From Enoplosus armatus (taxonomy: Eukaryota; Chordata; Actinopteri; Centrarchiformes; Enoplosidae): DNA of 64,000 nt. The stretch is from NCBI RefSeq assembly GCF_043641665.1, contig NC_092183.1:11325001-11389000 (forward strand). Reading direction: 5' to 3'. This document shows positions 1 to 10,600 of the stretch, one piece after another (the stretch's first letter is position 1; the number at the start of each line of letters is the position of its first letter). The notes under the pieces are model-generated. The model saw only the letters and a list, made by a program, of their open reading frames with translations. It had not been told where the DNA came from and made no database searches. The position numbers and the translations under genes are program-made.

Positions 1-1020
1 GGGTCTGTCACATTATCACAGTGTTTTAATTAGAGAAGGAGAAGGAGACGTGCAGAAAGACAGGGGGACAATGACTGATCCCCAGGCTGCCTTACAGAAC
101 GTTGTTCAGACAGCGCTTTGTTGGCGCTGCATGCCTTTGCATTGTCCTGCTGTCTGCGATTGTTTGAATCAAATGATGCCAATTATGTCTCTGTCATTTA
201 GGCATATAATATTGTGAGCTATATGATTCATTATTCTACTTTGTCTGGGACATAAGTGGTTTGGAAAAAATATATAGTTAACAGTGCCATGCGTGTCCTA
301 TCTGGATTGCTCGGAGTAATCATGCTCAAAATACGGAGAATCAAGATATCTACTCGCTTTAGCATTTCTCACTGTTGTCTTTCCAGTTTAGATCGGCCCT
401 GAGATGTAGACATGCATGCCTTCTCTGACAAACCTGAAGTCAATGGCTACTTTAAATTCTACCAGTGGACTGTAACTAAATTTTATTTGTGTTTGAAGTG
501 TTTCAAACTCAAATTTGAAGCACAGGCAAAATGGCAAACTTACCTCAAGATTTGGCTTTATTCACTTGCAGCGTGTGCAGGCTGGCTAGCCAGACTGTTT
601 TGACATTTCACAGCTTTGTTTATGGCTTACAATACATCACTGCCTGCAGTTGTTCACCAATGGTAAATTATTACTGTCTGTCTGAAATAGTCTTTAGGTG
701 TTTTTGGCTTCTTATTCTCCTTCCACTACATCAAAAGCTCCTCCATTTGGGATTCCATTGAACAGAGATATCTGGAGTCACAGTGAGTATACTGACATGT
801 GCTTGCATCATCATATCTGACAGCAGTTTTAGAGACTTTGCAATCAGGGTAGATGAACATTTCTTAGGAGGTCTAATAAATGCATATGCAGATGCACAAC
901 AATGTGCAAAGTTACATTCACAAAGTTAGCATATCTGAGGAGAAGAAGAGAAGAGAGGCTGGACAGGAAGAGAATGAAAAACTTGTTAAGCTTTTTTTTT
1001 TTAGCTGAGACAACTGTGAC

Positions 1021-1028
1021 TGTGTGTG

Positions 1029-1075
<47 letters not shown>
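1021..1075. repeat. (TG)n microsatellite
   Basis: Nearly pure TG dinucleotide run with one early TTC interruption. It creates spurious cysteine/valine-repeat reading frames on the plus strand. Confidence 0.95.
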
Positions 1076-1077
<2 letters not shown>

Positions 1078-1478
1078 TGGTCTCTCTATTCTGCAAACTG
1101 ACAGGGAGGTTGAGACGACTGAGATGGGAATGTCAGCACAGGATCAGCAACCCTGCTGGTGGACACCAGTTGGGGGTCTGTCTCCTCTGGGACGCCGCTG
1201 CATCTAAATGTGTGTATTTGATAAGGCGTGTGAATGAGTGTGTGTGCGCGTGTGTGCGTGCATTTTGACTTATGTGTGTACATCAGAAATATGTGTGTGG
1301 CTCCGTGAATGTTAGGGGCCAGTGTCTGGGCCTTTTTTGGGGGGAAGGGAGGTTAGCGTGGTGACAGCCTCAGCTGTGTTGAATTGTGGGAGAAAAAGAG
1401 CTGACGCGACGGGAGTTGATGTCTGACATGACCCCTCTCAGCGGGCGCACCACAGGGAGCTGGGAGCTGCCGCTGACT

Positions 1479-1480
<2 letters not shown>

Positions 1481-1524
<44 letters not shown>
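1481..1524. repeat. (TG)n microsatellite
   Basis: TG dinucleotide run with one TTT interruption near its start, followed about 40 bp later by a short CAA-repeat patch near 1.57 kb. Confidence 0.95.
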
Positions 1525-1526
<2 letters not shown>

Positions 1527-1639
1527 GTGGGAAAGTGAAGGAGAGAGATGGAGTTAGAAAGTGAGCAGCAACAACAACAACAACAAAAAAAAGAACTGAA
1601 CTTCTTTCAGTGTCCCGGTACATTTTCACCACAAACCCT

Positions 1640-2420
1640 GATTTCTCTGACAGTCACAGCAGAGTCCCTCTCTCTGTGAAACACCACCTTGATGGACATG
1701 ACACTGGACTTCTCCTGCTGTGTAACCCAATCTTCTCAGGTCCTTTCCTTCCTCCGCCTTCCATTTTCTCTCCCTCCATATCATATACCTCTCCTTGACC
1801 TTCTCGCTCTTTGTTGGTGTCCCTGTGCTCCCTCCTTCCCTCTCTTCCCCTGTCTCCCCTGAAGGTGCTTTCAGGTTGGTAAAGTGATCTACAGGGTGCT
1901 GTGCTGCTACTTGTTGTTCTTGCCATTCTCGCCCATTCTATTTTACCCCTTTTCGCTCTTCACAGTTCCTTGTCTCACCTCTATTTGCATCATCCGTCTA
2001 TTCTTCCATTCCTCATTCTCTTCCACCTCCCCAGTCCAACACACACACAGAAACACACACACCTACATCCCTTTCTATTCACTGTCTCTCCTCTCTGGGT
2101 CCACTGCTTTGCCATCAGTTTCTGATAAGTGCCCACAAAGCCCCCACTGTCTAGTGTGACCCTCTATCCCCCCCACTCTCTTTCCTTCTCTCTCCGTCCC
2201 GGAGCAGCCAAGCGTGAGGTAAAGAGGAGGGGCCATTTATCCAACTTGTTTTACCTTCACCCCCCTCTTCTTTCCTCCCTTTCTCCCCATCATACTTTTT
2301 GTTTCCACTTGATTTATGCTCAGGTCATCCTCTTACTTTTTCCAACTTTCTGTCTTTCTCTACGTCTTTCCTATCTCTTCTTCGTCCAACTTCCCTCTGC
2401 TCGTGGGGAGACCTTGCCCC
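1640..2420 (+). repeat. Pyrimidine-rich low-complexity tract
   Basis: Long stretch dominated by C and T on the plus strand (CTCC, TTCC and CCTT words), with only short mixed-sequence breaks. Stop codons are rare in such a tract, so it yields several apparent open frames of 60-105 codons rich in Ser, Leu, Pro and Phe; I do not regard these as genes. Confidence 0.7.
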
Positions 2421-5400
2421 CGTGCTCTCACAATGGACGCTGATGCTTTTAATGCGGGACAATGGGACGGATCTGAAAGGTTAGCCAGCCCTTTGCACTG
2501 TATCCCCATGCACTCTCCTCCCTCCACCGATCCTTCTCTTTCTTCCCACTGCCACCTACACCTGCCTTTCTTCTCCACCCAGCTCCCCGATCCTTTAATT
2601 CCTGTGCATTTCAGACAGATTCGATTTTAATAATTTTGTTTTATGTGTTTCAGGATCATGCGCAGGAGGCATGCAGCCAACATGAGCTTGCAAGAGAGAT
2701 ATCCACATATCATGAGACATTTTGTTCATGTCAGACATCCGTTTAACGAAATGAAAAGACTTCGGTTGCATTCAGATCAACAAAAGTACTAAATGTAAAC
2801 CCAAATGTAAATGCAGCCCCTCCTTCATTTCAACATGGATGCAGAGTGCTTTCGCAAAAAAAAAAAAAAAAATGCAGTGTGGTCCAGCAAAAAAGTTGAA
2901 TGCAATGTGATCATCTGAAGGTGCATTGCATCGGCACATTCCTGGTTCACATCAACACATAGATATGATAACAGAAAATTATCTTTGTAGAGTTGTAAAA
3001 TCTTGCTTTATAGCTCTGCAGGGTTTCAGTGTCTGAAAAGCCTTCAAACTCATGGACATTATACTCAAACTGGGCTCTCACTGGTACATTTTTATGTTCA
3101 TTATAGGCAATAGTGAACAGTAAACAAGTTTATATTTTTAAAACTTGACCTTATTTTCCAGTGCAAGTCAAAATCAACTTGCAGAGTACTCATGTATATA
3201 TGATTTTCATAAGCTTAATTTTCCCTTTTAGTCACATTAATTATACTAAACCAGGCGTTCACACCGATTGAGTTATTTATGTGCATGCAAAGTTATTCTC
3301 TCTCGCGCTCCATTGCCAAGTCTTTCCTTTTTTGTCCCCCTCCCTTTCGTCCCCCATCCTCTCCTGTCAATCAGCAAGCTAGTCAGTCAGTCAGTCTGTC
3401 TGCCAACCATCACTCTGAAAGTCTGAGTAGTACTAATGGGTCTTGTTAGCCACTTAACTGCCTCCCCTGCTCTCTCTCTCTCTGTCTAAGTATGAATAGA
3501 ATAACCCTATAATGGTGCTTGTTTGCCACTCCACTGCTCTCCCTTATCCTCCTCTGGCTTTATCATTGCCGATCAGTGTACCTGGAGATAAGTCTCTGTG
3601 TGAATGTGCAGTATCCTCTTCCTTGAGCTTTTATCAGTCCTGATCAGTGTACCCAGAGTTCTCTGTTAGAGACCCCGTCTGAGAAAGGTCATGTTTTCAT
3701 TCGCCCCAATTGGCTACCGATAAGACAATTTGTCAGGTGGAAATCAGAGAGGCCTTTTCTTGGTCGTCTGAGGGAGACAGATGGAGGAAGGAGATCGAGA
3801 GGTGGAGAAGGGTAAGAAGTAACATGAGGTGGAAAGAGGTATAGCATGCAGAAAGAAAGGTAGATGTTTTTTTATCACTGCCAAGAGGAAATATTCATGT
3901 CTTCAGCTGAGGCCACGTGTTTTTTAACTGAAAAACTGTCCAAGTGACTGATCGCTAAATCTCTCCATCACACAGCAACTGTCCTAGTCTGTTCAATTAT
4001 ATATTAGCAACTGTGTCAAGCTTAGGATTTCTTCACATGTTGAAGCGGTGAACATTGGGCTGCAGTGAGAGTGATATTCGGTAGGGTTGTGTCTCTTTTT
4101 GTCTTTTCAAACCAAAAACACAAGACAAAAGTGTAAGGAATGGAATTTGCTTTAATTTAACCCACTAAATTTAGCATGCCTGGCAAACTACTTAACTCAC
4201 ATTACTTACTACAGTGGTTGCTAGCTGTACTTCCAGGTAAGGCGAGTGTTTGCACATAGCTAACTTATCATTTTTATTTTGCGGGGCTACAAGTTAACGT
4301 GGGAAAAACCCCCTCTAGGAACTAAGACATCCACTGTGGGAGCTGGTATAACATCGGCCCCAGAGGCTGCTAGCGAAGCTAAAGTTAAGGGCAACTATAG
4401 CTCTGTTGTGGATTTGGGAAAGTTTACCTGAGATACTTGTCAAACTCAGTTTGTCCTCATCCTGAAGCCTTTTCTGTTATGAGAGTGAAATCTAATGTTT
4501 GAAAATACTAACAGCACAAATATCTGAAGCGCAAATCATAACCTTTGTGTTGCTTGTCCAAGTTAATTGCACACTTGCTATGTAAACAACACAATAATCT
4601 CTACTGTAAACATTGCATTGTAAACATACATCTTCTGGAATAGTGCTGTTGTAACTAAATTACAGACTTGGATCTAGCAATGGTATGTCAAACAGTTTAA
4701 ATGCGGGATTGTTACCCCTGTTAAACACAATATGTATGTGTGAAAGTGGTATTACTTACCGAAGACAAGATCTCTTTTGACCCTTGTCCCATCTGTAGAA
4801 TGGTGCTTGCTGCTTGATGAAAAGAGTAAAAGCTATTAGAAACTATGATGTCTGTCATCTTCCCGCACTTAGTGTCCATCCTTTCCAAAACTAAACAAAC
4901 CAACACAACAGTAAGTCACTACATTGTGTCTGTGCCTTCTGATGTTTTTGAAGAGAAGTGAAAGAAACCAATATAACGTGCAAAAAGTGTTACTTTTGGA
5001 GTGGTTACTTCTGGACCTTCTCATCAGCATTCACTCCCTCTCCCTCAGGCCTCCCACTCCTGCCCTCACTAATCTAATCACCTCCTCTGCAGACTCACAC
5101 AACGCCTCCAATAGTCCAGCCACAGCCCCCTAATCGACATGTTATTGCCCACAATCACATTTACAGCACAGAGGCAAATCTGCACAGATGCGATTGTGTC
5201 GGCGGCTAATCCAATAGCGCCGCTCTCACTTTTCTTTTACTCGGCATCTTTCATCTTCAAAAACAAGGTGACAGTGTTTTAATTTTCATTCTGGGGTTAC
5301 TCTCCATCAATTTAGCTCACGGTGTGTGGTGGAGTTTATGGAGCGAGACACATGTAGGTGCTGGTTATTGTTCGAGCTTTTATTTCTCTCCTGTGGGAAA

Positions 5401-6518
5401 ATGAAGAGCAGGGATTTTGGTTTGGATGTGATTAAAACAGGAGCTTTCTGTTATTGTTTATTCACAGACACGGTGCCTATTGGATCATACTGGTGAGATT
5501 TGTTCAAGCCTGGCGGTTTGGTGCTGATTATTTGGCTTTGATAATTGATGTCAGTGTACAATAAATGTTTTTCAGAAGGCAAAGACCCTGCTACTCTGTT
5601 GTGGTGGGAAAGATAACCGCAGTTTATACTCTGGGGAAGGAAACAGGGAAATAAACACAGTGAGGAATATTAAAAGTATTTTGAAGGAAGCTATAGAAAA
5701 TCAAAGTATAAAATTGATCATTTCCATTTAAAATAAGAAAATCTCTGTAGAAAGCACTAACCAGGCACAGAGCGGCACCTGGACAGTGAGAACATCTGGT
5801 CACTGTAGGGGAAGGATCTTTTCAATATGAGATCTTCTGTACTTCTTGTCTCCATGATGTGTTTACACATAACGCCTGAAGAACAATTAAGGACAAAAGA
5901 ACATTCAGGACCAGTTTAGGACAAAAAAAAAGAACCCAAATGTTCACTTGCCAACCTAGCAGGTCATCAAGCACATCTACTAAACTATTACGTAAAGAAA
6001 TAAAACATACATGATTAGAAAATCTGCTTCTTTAAACCTGAATATAGTATAACTTATACTGGGCCACAGGAATAATTTATATGGGCTGGTACAAATTTCA
6101 TTCTACTGCTAGAATGATGCATCACTTGTACATTTTAAGTTTAATGAACTGTAAATTTGCATCTCTGTTCAAGTGCTCTTGCAAAGTTAAGGGGTTGTTA
6201 TCCAGAAAAACATTCTTTAAATTGATATTCACTGATATTGAGGAATGTCTCGTCTCTCATCAACACCCTCCATCTCATTTGCTAAATTCATCGAAGCTGC
6301 TTACAGCAATCAATCCTGTAAGTCAGACTGACAAGAGACAAAACACAGGCTGACTTAACCAGCCACTGAAACATGGCACTGCGTTACGCTGTGTTATTCT
6401 CTGCCCCCTGCCTCCAATAGTCTGACAGAAAGGACCCTAGCCAGGGGTGTCCTTTGTCCTGCCTGCAAGATTACTCGATCTCCCAGGGGTCCTGCCCCAC
6501 TCCGTCTCCACTCGTCAC

Positions 6519-6543
6519 ACTGTCCCACACTGTCCCACACTGT

Positions 6544-6600
<57 letters not shown>
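6519..6600. repeat. 10-bp tandem triplicate followed by (AC)n
   Basis: The unit CACTGTCCCA occurs three times in tandem (about 6519-6548) and runs directly into an AC dinucleotide array ending near 6600. The decamer array looks like a slippage product next to the microsatellite. Confidence 0.9.
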
Positions 6601-6602
<2 letters not shown>

Positions 6603-7042
6603 GTATGAATGTAAGCACATATTAGTTATTTATACATATATAGATACACTAAAAGGCATACTTTCTCACTAGAAAAATATAGCAGACATAACTCTACTTG
6701 TATGGGAACAAATCTCTCTACTTGTTTACTTGTTACTAAATATGCAATATTATGGTATGTTCATTATGAGTTTCTAAAAATTCTTGCTCTTGTAATCAGT
6801 GCTAAATATCTCTACAGTGTACGGATACCAATAACATGTACAAACATCTGTTGAGAAAAGAAATAGGGAAAAAAATTGATATTCTCCATTTTATCATCAG
6901 GTAGGTAATGAGTGTTTGCACATATAATCACAAAAAGACACACACATACACCTCGTCCTGGTCAGCAAAATGGTTAGTCAGGTGGCCAATGGACCATCCT
7001 TGGAAGAACATGGGTGGACCTCTCCACTCTCTGGGGGAGGAA

Positions 7043-7091
<49 letters not shown>

Positions 7092-7118
7092 GTGTGTGTG
7101 TGTGTGTGTGCGGGTGTT
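7043..7118. repeat. (TG)n microsatellite
   Basis: TG array with a single internal CG interruption. It produces poly-Cys/Val and poly-His/Thr shadow frames on the two strands. Confidence 0.95.
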
Positions 7119-7208
7119 TGTGACCCAACCCCAGGTCTCCGGGTCAGAGTTCCTGACACACACTCACACCCAGCGGGGCGACGAAATAATTAACTCTGAC
7201 TATGATTG

Positions 7209-7283
7209 ACAGACAGTTCATCACACTGACACACACACACACACACACACACATACACACACACACATACACACACACACAAA
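7209..7283. repeat. (AC)n microsatellite
   Basis: AC array interrupted by three AT steps, only about 90 bp from the opposite-polarity TG array. The pair is therefore an imperfect inverted TG/AC arrangement that could fold as a hairpin. Confidence 0.9.
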
Positions 7284-7416
7284 CAGGGGGCATTACTTTC
7301 CCATAATCAGCAGCGTAGACAAGACAGATGACCTGTGTACTTCTTTGTGTTTTTCAGTTAAAAATAAAGAAAATGAGCAGCACATTAACAATATAGTTAA
7401 AGAAATCATTGTAAAA

Positions 7417-7473
7417 TAATAATAATAATAATAACCATTACGATAACAATAATAATAATAATAATAATAATAA
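7417..7473. repeat. (AAT)n microsatellite, compound
   Basis: Two AAT/TAA trinucleotide arrays separated by about 20 bp of non-repeat sequence. Confidence 0.9.
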
Positions 7474-7499
7474 AATAAGAATGCTGACGCATGTCAACA

Positions 7500-9140
7500 T
7501 CGTCATGGTAAGATAAATCCACAAACAAAAAAGCTAAAACATTTTTAATCCATATGGACTACGTTTGTGGTCACTAACAAAAACAGTTTTGTTGCCAGCT
7601 CCTCTGGGTCCAGCACAGAACTTCATAGACATTTATGTACTTAACAATAAATGCATTGTTGAGGCATGTGACTACGAGTAATCACTTCTATTTTAGGCTT
7701 TTTTGTCTCCAAAGTTCTCATATTACATAGAAAGCAATGGAATGACACAAAACCTCATCATCACCCAGTTATACTAATGTTTGTGTGGTCATGTGGTCAC
7801 TTACTCATAACTTTTCTGTCAAGCAGTTCTTTTCATTCTACTCATTCTTGTGATATTTTCTCCTCAAAGTGTCACCTTTCATATTGTTAGAGTCACGCTA
7901 AATTCTGCATTATCCTCTTCTAGAAAGGTGTATCACCTTTCTTGATTTATAAATCTACCACTCCAATCAATATTTTGATATCATCTAATTCTCATTCAAG
8001 ATGTGACTATTGCCCATTACATTCAGATTACTACAAGAAAATGAAATTGTTTCAAATCTGGAGTGGGAAAAGAGCAAATGAATGTGGCTTAAAAGAGAAA
8101 GAAATAAGAGAGAGGAAAGGAGAGGGAGTATTTTGTTCTTGCAGGTACTGTAACACAGACAGCTCTGTTTCAGATAGCATGCTCACCTTTGAAGGGTGCA
8201 CTTAAAAGTGTGGGTGTGCATGGGGTGGAGAGGAGGCGGTAAAAGCGGGTCTGGGTGGGTGGATAGGAGGATAACCTGTGGATTGAAATGGTGTGCCTCC
8301 CCCTGCCCGCCCGCCCTCTACCCCCTTGATTCTGAGAGGCCGTTTTTCTCTACGGCCACAAAGGCAGTGGGGTCGGATTGCGCCGGCACATTCACCGGCC
8401 CACTTTGTTTTCAAATGGTTTTGTTTAGTTGTGACACTGTAGACACCCAACACCTTCCAAGAATCTGAACTCTTCTGTGGGGGAGTAGAGAGGGCAGGTG
8501 GGTGGTGTGCAGGCGTGAGGAGAGAGGAGGGGTGAAGAGGTAGCGGAGGGGAGGGATGAAGGGACCAGAGAGGAGGAAATTTTAGGGGTTTGGAATTTGT
8601 TTTCTGGGAATCTGGATTCAGCCACAGCATCACCTCTCTCTCTACCCCGCATGTGGCCTCTCAGTCTTCCTCTCTGGTCATGGTTTTCTGTCCTGACTCC
8701 TTACCAAATGATGTGTGTTTTATCTTTTGCCTCCCCCTCCTGCTCTGGCTCCCGGGCCCCACCCTGTTCCATACTGCTCTCTCCCCTGCCCTCTCCTCCA
8801 GCGCTCGCTCATGCCCCAAGGCAGTCACTGCTGTTTAATCTTTTCCACCTCTGAGTGTTTAAGCAGCTTAACACAGCAGGATCTGGACTGCTCAACCAAG
8901 GGTAGGTCGATGCTTGACAACTAATGCAGGACTAATTCTAGGCTTAGCCTTCACTTTTACATGGCACTTTCTGCCAGTCTGTTGATGTGTGTGGCGCCCT
9001 ACATGCATGAATGATACAAATACACAAGAGCATATGCACTGTGCCAACGCATTCTAAAGCCCTTCTCCTCCAAGAAAAACGGTGGTCTTATCAACTTTAG
9101 CACATTGAATTATTTTGTTCTGTTGCTTTCAAAGGGTATC
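7500..9140. other. Non-coding stretch with possible conserved block
   Basis: No supported gene. Positions 8330-8470 form a mixed-sequence, repeat-free, GC-richer block that reads like conserved non-coding DNA. On both sides (about 8200-8330 and 8460-8850) the sequence turns into G-rich and then C/T-rich low complexity, which explains the long Pro/Ser-rich frames there. Confidence 0.5.
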
Positions 9141-9149
9141 AAGTCCTTT

Positions 9150-9300
9150 TTTAAATAAAGGCCTATTTGACGCATGTCAGGAAAAGAAGGAGAGAGAGAT
9201 ACAAGTATCTCCAGCTAGATTTGAACCAGAGATGTTGTGGTTCCTGGTTGGTTCCCATCTTGACTCTTAGGCCCGGGGACAGCCCCTGTGGATTAGGGAC
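9150..9300 (-). mobile_element. tRNA-derived SINE (degenerate)
   Basis: On the minus strand positions 9227-9214 read GGTTCAAATCTAGC, close to the RNA polymerase III B box (GGTTCRANTCC). A weaker A-box-like stretch lies about 40 nt upstream on that strand (near 9270), a tRNA-like spacing. Downstream of the B box comes a CTCTCTCTCC-type segment, a TTTTCCTGACATG stretch and an AATAGGCCTTTATTT-like end near 9150. This order resembles a common teleost SINE ending in '...CTCTC...CCTGTC...AAATAAAGGC'. The family name cannot be fixed by eye. Confidence 0.55.
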
Positions 9301-10037
9301 TGTACTATGTAATTTTTCTGAAGGGAAGAAGAATGCATTCAGTAAAGTTATTAAAAAATGTAAAAGTCACATTGTTTTATTAGTTCTTGTTTGTTTTATA
9401 ACTGCTAGAAAACAATACTCAAAAATAATGAATTTCCAACATGTAGTTTCCCAAAAGTGATATAAAATTTGGTCATAATTAATTTGCTTACAGTATGCTC
9501 TACTCTGACCTTGAAATAAAGATTTGCTTTTTATTTCAACAAGCATTATCTAGGACAAAGACTTTTGAGACAGTTTCTACCCAACACTTTAAATTTGTGG
9601 AAACAGGTTACTTTTTTGAGATGCAAGGGTTTTGTCGGTGTAGTGATGATTTATATTCAATAACCGGCTTATTATTTAAATGGGAAACATCATTCCATAT
9701 GTAGCGATGCACAGGGACAGCCTTTGTAAATGCTTCTTGACATGCTTGACAAGGCAGCAGTACCTGAGCTCACAGGGGCCATGGAGTCAATTGCTACACA
9801 TAGGCAGTGCTTTGAAGGGCAGGGGTGCGTGCCGTGCCGGGCTGGGGGTGGCACACACACACACGACCCATTCCTCTACCAAACACACCTTATCCCAAAG
9901 GACGGATGGTGCAGCAGCGGGCTGCAAATCCGACCTCACCAAACACCATCCGGCCAGGGGCAGCTGAGTTCACCTGCTATGCCATTCACTGTTTGATATG
10001 AAAAAAAAAAAGACTGCATGTGCGTTGAATGTGTGTG

Positions 10038-10039
<2 letters not shown>

Positions 10040-10068
<29 letters not shown>
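10040..10068 (+). repeat. Poly-G run of 29
   Basis: Uninterrupted run of 29 G residues on the plus strand, directly after a TG stretch. Such a run can form G-quadruplex DNA and is prone to sequencing and assembly length error. Confidence 0.95.
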
Positions 10069-10070
<2 letters not shown>

Positions 10071-10079
10071 TGAGCCTGA

Positions 10080-10600
10080 AACTGAAAGGCAGCAAGAAGG
10101 GAAAAGAGCTAAAAAGACAGAAAAAAGAGAGATAGAGAGAGTGTGTGTCTGAGAGAGAAAGAATGGATAAAGAGACACGGAAAGAGAGCAAGGGAAAGAC
10201 TATCTGCTGCATTAACCTTCCCCTCCACAGTGCCAGTATAGAGTCTTTTCTGCACTCCTCTTTCAGCGGGGAGGACCCAGGGGACGGTAATGCTAAGCCC
10301 CGCTCCATTCTTCCACCAGAAACTTTGATTTCCTATTAGGTTCCTCCTGATGGGGACTGATGGGGAGAGGAGGGGAGGAGAGGAAGGAAGGGAAGGACGG
10401 ACACCGAGACGGAGGGCGGGAGAGAGAAAGCGGAGTGGTGGGGAAAAAAAGTGAGAAGTGGCCAAAAAGCAGGACAAAAAAAGTAGAGAAGTAGAAGAAG
10501 AATAGAAAAGGGCGGCAGAAACAGAAACTGATGCAGCAAGTGCAGAGAGGAAGAAGAGGGAGAAGAGTCAAGATGAATAGGGAGGGCTGGCCACACATCA
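10080..10600 (+). repeat. Purine-rich low-complexity tract
   Basis: Strong A/G bias on the plus strand (GAGA, GGAA and AAGA words), broken by about 100 bp of mixed sequence around 10.2-10.3 kb. The complementary pyrimidine strand yields the long Ser/Leu/Pro/Phe-rich frames, which look spurious. Confidence 0.7.

Larger units (their letters stand above)
1..6500. other. Gene-poor flank 3' of atoh1, left part
   Basis: No exon with a recognisable protein is visible on either strand. The interval holds two TG microsatellites (about 1.02 and 1.48 kb), a pyrimidine-rich block (about 1.64-2.42 kb) and an A18 run near 2.855 kb. From about 3.6 to 5.7 kb the sequence is complex and free of obvious repeats. 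The parts at 3.66-3.77 kb and 5.13-5.57 kb look like conserved non-coding DNA and are listed as findings. Open frames here are under about 105 codons and follow the biased tracts. Confidence 0.6.

Noticed and set aside
902..1283. Overlapping open frames of 65-101 codons on both strands
   Set aside because: They run through the TG microsatellite and consist of Cys/Val or His/Thr repeats; no domain or splice structure.
6394..7209. Cluster of open frames around CA/TG arrays
   Set aside because: Dinucleotide repeats lack stop codons in several frames; the products are repeats only.
8196..8854. Pro/Ser-rich frames up to 143 codons
   Set aside because: They arise from G-rich and C/T-rich low-complexity DNA, overlap on both strands, and show no recognisable motif.
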